Source: Zea mays
Taxonomy: Eukaryota; Streptophyta; Magnoliopsida; Poales; Poaceae
Reading direction: 5' to 3'
Length of the DNA: 64,000 bases
NCBI RefSeq assembly: GCF_902167145.1
Contig: NC_050103.1
Coordinates: 181,225,625-181,289,624 of the forward strand
Positions 61,437-64,000 of this stretch are shown one piece after another. The notes beneath the pieces were generated by a model, which searched no databases, was not told the DNA's origin, and worked only from the letters and a program-made list of their open reading frames with translations. Each line of letters begins with the position of its first letter. The first letter of the stretch is position 1. The translations under genes were made by a program, and so were the position numbers.

Positions 61437-62306
61437 GTAGGTAGTTCATCCCCCCACACACAATAATATTTTTTGTATCTTGAAATCGAAATGGGTGAAA
61501 CCATCAGTATTCAAGGAAAAAGAAAGCTTATATAAGTTCACCATTGGCAGGAATTTTTTTGGTAAACAGCGTGGCACTGTCATCAATGTTTAAGAGAATA
61601 AATATGAAAGATTTGACCTCCAAGGTTTCAGTCTATACCAGTACTACAAGTGATGACTTTGGCAGCTTACCATTTGAGAGAATACAGGAATTTTTGTGTG
61701 TATACTGCTGCTCTAGAAAGGAATTGCATTTCATGCTGGCATAGTGTACCATTGCAATATGCTTTCCCATTAATTATGTTTTTGGGAATGTCCTCGTTGG
61801 ATTACTTGCATAGTCACAATATATATAGGGAATAAAAATAATGTGACATCTGTAATTTAGTTTCAGTGCTATTTTTATGTACAACTTGATATATATCTGA
61901 AATTAATTTCTTTTTTGAAGTGATTTCCAAACTTGACCACTGTTAACGTGAATCATTCTTATTCTTTCAGTAGTCACTGCAAATAGCTTGAACCATGGAG
62001 GCCTTGCGTTTTTTTCTTCCTCATTTATTGTTCAAGAGGTGGACGAGACGTCTCTTTTAACAAAACTGGGCGACGACACTTAAATTGATTAAGTGCGGTG
62101 CACCGATGTTATAGGTCATTGTCTCGTTGTTTTCTGATGACCAACAAGGACAAGGAAAAGGTGGCCAGTGGCCTGCCAGATCAGAATTTGCTGTTTACTC
62201 TTTTGATCTGACGAAATCGAATCAGAATAAAAGAAAGCTCTGCAGTTCGTTCATCGAGAGCATCCATAGCAAGAGGAAGCGACTGAGGTTGGCTCAGGTG
62301 AGCAAC

Positions 62307-62790
62307 ATGGCGGAGAAGCTGACGCCGGAGCAGGTGGACGAGTGCAAGGAAATCTTCGACCTGTTCGACGCCGACGAGGACGGCAAGTCGCCATCCCATC
62401 GAACTCCTATCCACCGCGCGCGCACCTAGCTCCGAGCCTCACTCAACTCATATGTGCGTGTGTGCTTCTTTGTTGCTCCCGGCCAGTGGGCTTGCAGGTC
62501 GCATCGCCACGGGTGAGCTCGTGACGGCGCTGTGCTCCCTGGGCCAGAACGTGGACGAGGCGAAGGCGCGGCGCTTCCTGGAGGACGCGGTCGCCACGGG
62601 CGCCGGCGACATCGACCTCGCGGCGTTCCTGGCCGTGGCGGCGCGCAAGATGGGCGCCAGGCAGTCGGAGGCGCGCCTCGCCGAGTGCTTCGACGTGTTC
62701 GACGACGCCTGCAGCGGGTCCATCCCCACGGAGCAGCTGCGGCAGGTGATGGTGAGCCACGGCGACCGGCTCACGGAGGAGGAGGGATTG
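62307..62790 (+). pseudogene. Truncated calmodulin-like (CML) gene
   Basis: Calcium-sensor of the EF-hand family. Exon 1 is 62307-62382 (MAEKLTPEQVDECKEIFDLF...). The intron 62383-62497 begins with GC rather than GT (GGCAAGTC) and ends CTTGCAG. Exon 2 starts at 62498. The first EF-hand spans the intron with loop DADEDG / RIATGE and looks able to bind calcium. The second (GAGDIDLAAF) and third (DDACSGSIPTEQ) are degenerate loops. Homology ends after VSHGDRLTEEE at about 62787; the fourth EF-hand is missing and the frame runs on into unrelated sequence to a stop at 62983. The break lies about 100 bp inside the Helitron 5' end, which explains the truncation. An upstream in-frame extension from 62127 is not typical of CMLs, so the ATG at 62307 is preferred. 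The 5' flank may include the captured promoter. Confidence 0.8.
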
Positions 62791-62945
62791 CGGCGGGGTC
62801 GCGGGCGAACGGACTGCGGCGGTTTTTGCAGCGGGCGGAGGGAGGCGGGGGCAGTCTACAATAGAGACTTAATAGTTAGTAGAGACTACCGCGCCATGTC
62901 AGCACACCCTCTCGCTCTGCAGCGGTTCCCCCTATACCATTCCTT

Positions 62946-63313
62946 TAGGCTGCCCACACCGGAGAGCTGGAAATGGAACCCGTAAATTTTTGCAATAGCT
63001 GGAGGCCTGCAGCGGTGACTGTAAATCCAACTCTATCTTCTCTCTCCAGCACTGCGGACGCCAAATACAGCGCTCGTGATCGCCTACGCTAAATGCTGCT
63101 GCTCTCTCTCGCCGGAGCAGAGGTGGGCCCAGGGACGGGACAGCAGCGCCTGCCTGCTCTGCCTGCTGGTGGACCCAGGGACGTATAGGGTGGATATATA
63201 GGGTAATCGTGACCGCGGAGAATTGTTGGATAGAGTAGAGAATCTCACTGACCAGGATGGAATATTCCTTTTAGGGTAGAGAAATAGGGTAGTATGAGTG
63301 CGGATAGCCTTAT
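62946..63313. mobile_element. Possible small transposon with AGGCTRYCCRCAC ends
   Basis: The left edge AGGCTGCCCACACC and right edge GTGCGGATAGCCT are inverted with few mismatches. The interior contains GGGTAGAGAAATAGGGTAG and GGATATATAGGGTAA words. The target duplication is unclear (TATACC occurs near both edges). Confidence 0.45.
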
Positions 63314-64000
63314 ACCCCACTACAAACATAAAATATCAATTTTCATACACATTCATCATCTATTAATATTTTTTCACCACTGATAAATACCGGCGTGCAC
63401 AAATATCAAGACAAGGGGGCCATTTGACGCGCCCCTTGATCTGGCGGCCGGCTGGGCATTCCCCCACTACTGTAGCACATGTAGAGGGCACCGTTAAAGT
63501 GGATACCGGTGCTCTGTAGCCTCCAAATTCGGTACTGTGCAAGGGGAGGGGGCACCGTTGAAGACGGTCTCAGGCCCTCCCTCCGGTGGAATTGAACAGA
63601 AAGCCAGAAGCCTCTATCACTGTTCATATTTGCTTTAGGTTTTAATAGGTGAAGAAAAAATGTTAATATATGATAAATATGGTTGGATAATAATATTTTA
63701 TAGTTGTAGTGGGAGTATATGGAGAGAATATAAGGGTAACCATTGTGGAAGATAAAATAATAGGGGATAAAATGTTGGTAATGTGACGCAAAAAGTAATA
63801 TATAGGAAAAAATTTAGAGAAAACTACTACATAATCTAATGTCAAATATGTAAAATGACTTTTGAAGAGTTGCTTGACAAATAGTTAATTTTTCCTTTTT
63901 TTTCTCTCGAATCGTTAGGTGGTGGCCTGGTGGGTTTGGATCGATTTTGGTTTTACGGCTTCACCCGCTGCCGTGGCCGGAGATCTCACATCACTACACC
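63314..64000. other. Right edge of window, no gene recognised
   Basis: 63400-63600 is mixed GC with GGGCACCGTT repeated (about 63487 and 63550). 63640-63860 is AT-rich. No ORF with a recognisable domain. Confidence 0.5.

Larger units (their letters stand above)
60141..62885 (-). mobile_element. Probable non-autonomous Helitron (2.75 kb) with captured gene fragments
   Basis: On the minus strand the 5' end reads TCTCTACTAACTATTAAG (from 62885 down). The 3' end reads CCGTTGCAACGCACGG, a short hairpin, then GCACACACCTAG, with T as the next base (60140 is A on plus). That is the Helitron TC...hairpin...CTRR/T pattern known from maize. The base before the 5' end is G rather than the expected A. 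No Rep/helicase is present. Inside are a Raf-like kinase exon, a truncated calmodulin-like gene (both plus strand), and a possible minus-strand acidic fragment near 60930-61160 that I cannot name. Confidence 0.65.

Noticed and set aside
62127..62306. Longer N-terminus for the calmodulin-like protein
   Set aside because: The extension is unlike calmodulin-like proteins; the ATG at 62307 begins the typical MAEKLT start.

Overview
This is plant nuclear DNA with the look of a maize-type (Zea or close Andropogoneae) intergenic region. The evidence is long LTR retrotransposons stacked inside one another, Sirevirus Copia elements with 'multiple polypurine tract' ends, CACTA elements with CTTTGCCGAGTG subterminal repeats, hAT and MULE elements, and one short gene island. 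The species call is an inference from these families. I saw no rRNA, tRNA gene, CRISPR array or bacterial-type operon.

Block 1 (1-24.6 kb) is a nest four levels deep. A decayed Sirevirus (Copia-1) ends in a 3' LTR at 3206-23670. That LTR is split by a ~0.5 kb non-autonomous hAT (3753-22870, TSD ATCCCAAG). The hAT is split by a non-autonomous Gypsy-like element with 3.4 kb LTRs (4002-22608, TSD GTGGG) whose only sizeable ORF is a 350-residue accessory protein. That element is split by a second Sirevirus (9277-18058, TSD CCTGA) with an open gag and a broken pol.

Block 2 (24.6-47.5 kb) holds three CACTA elements. One is a 0.8 kb deletion derivative. One is a large element (25806-45446, TSD ATA) with a broken TNP2 transposase, a multi-exon TNPA/Ptta-like gene and a ~0.95 kb inverted repeat. 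The third is a small inverted copy (45695-47482, TSD ATA) carrying a host gene fragment. The TNPA-like gene is split exactly at its first exon/intron junction by a young 11.7 kb chromovirus of Tekay/Del type (31126-42813, TSD GGTAT) with an open gag-pol and its own accessory ORF.

Block 3 (47.5-64 kb) contains the one convincing host gene, a two-exon GATA zinc-finger transcription factor (48015-49248). It lies between the third CACTA and a 3.5 kb hAT (TSD CGTACGTT) whose transposase has one in-frame stop. Further right are two hAT-like small elements, a MuDR-like transposase pseudogene facing a convergent GRF-type zinc-finger ORF, and a probable Helitron (60141-62885, minus strand). The Helitron carries a truncated calmodulin-like gene and a Raf-like kinase exon.

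The most unusual signal is shared by the two Gypsy-type elements. Their LTRs carry the same internal module: a GTGGGTAAAGTG box, then a GAGTAY...GTACTC hairpin, then a 3' splice-site-like tract. Both elements also have a hairpin abutting the PPT and a sense accessory ORF between PBS and gag with similar layout. In the Tekay-type LTR, two exon-like blocks join in frame into a small acidic Cys/His-containing reading frame.
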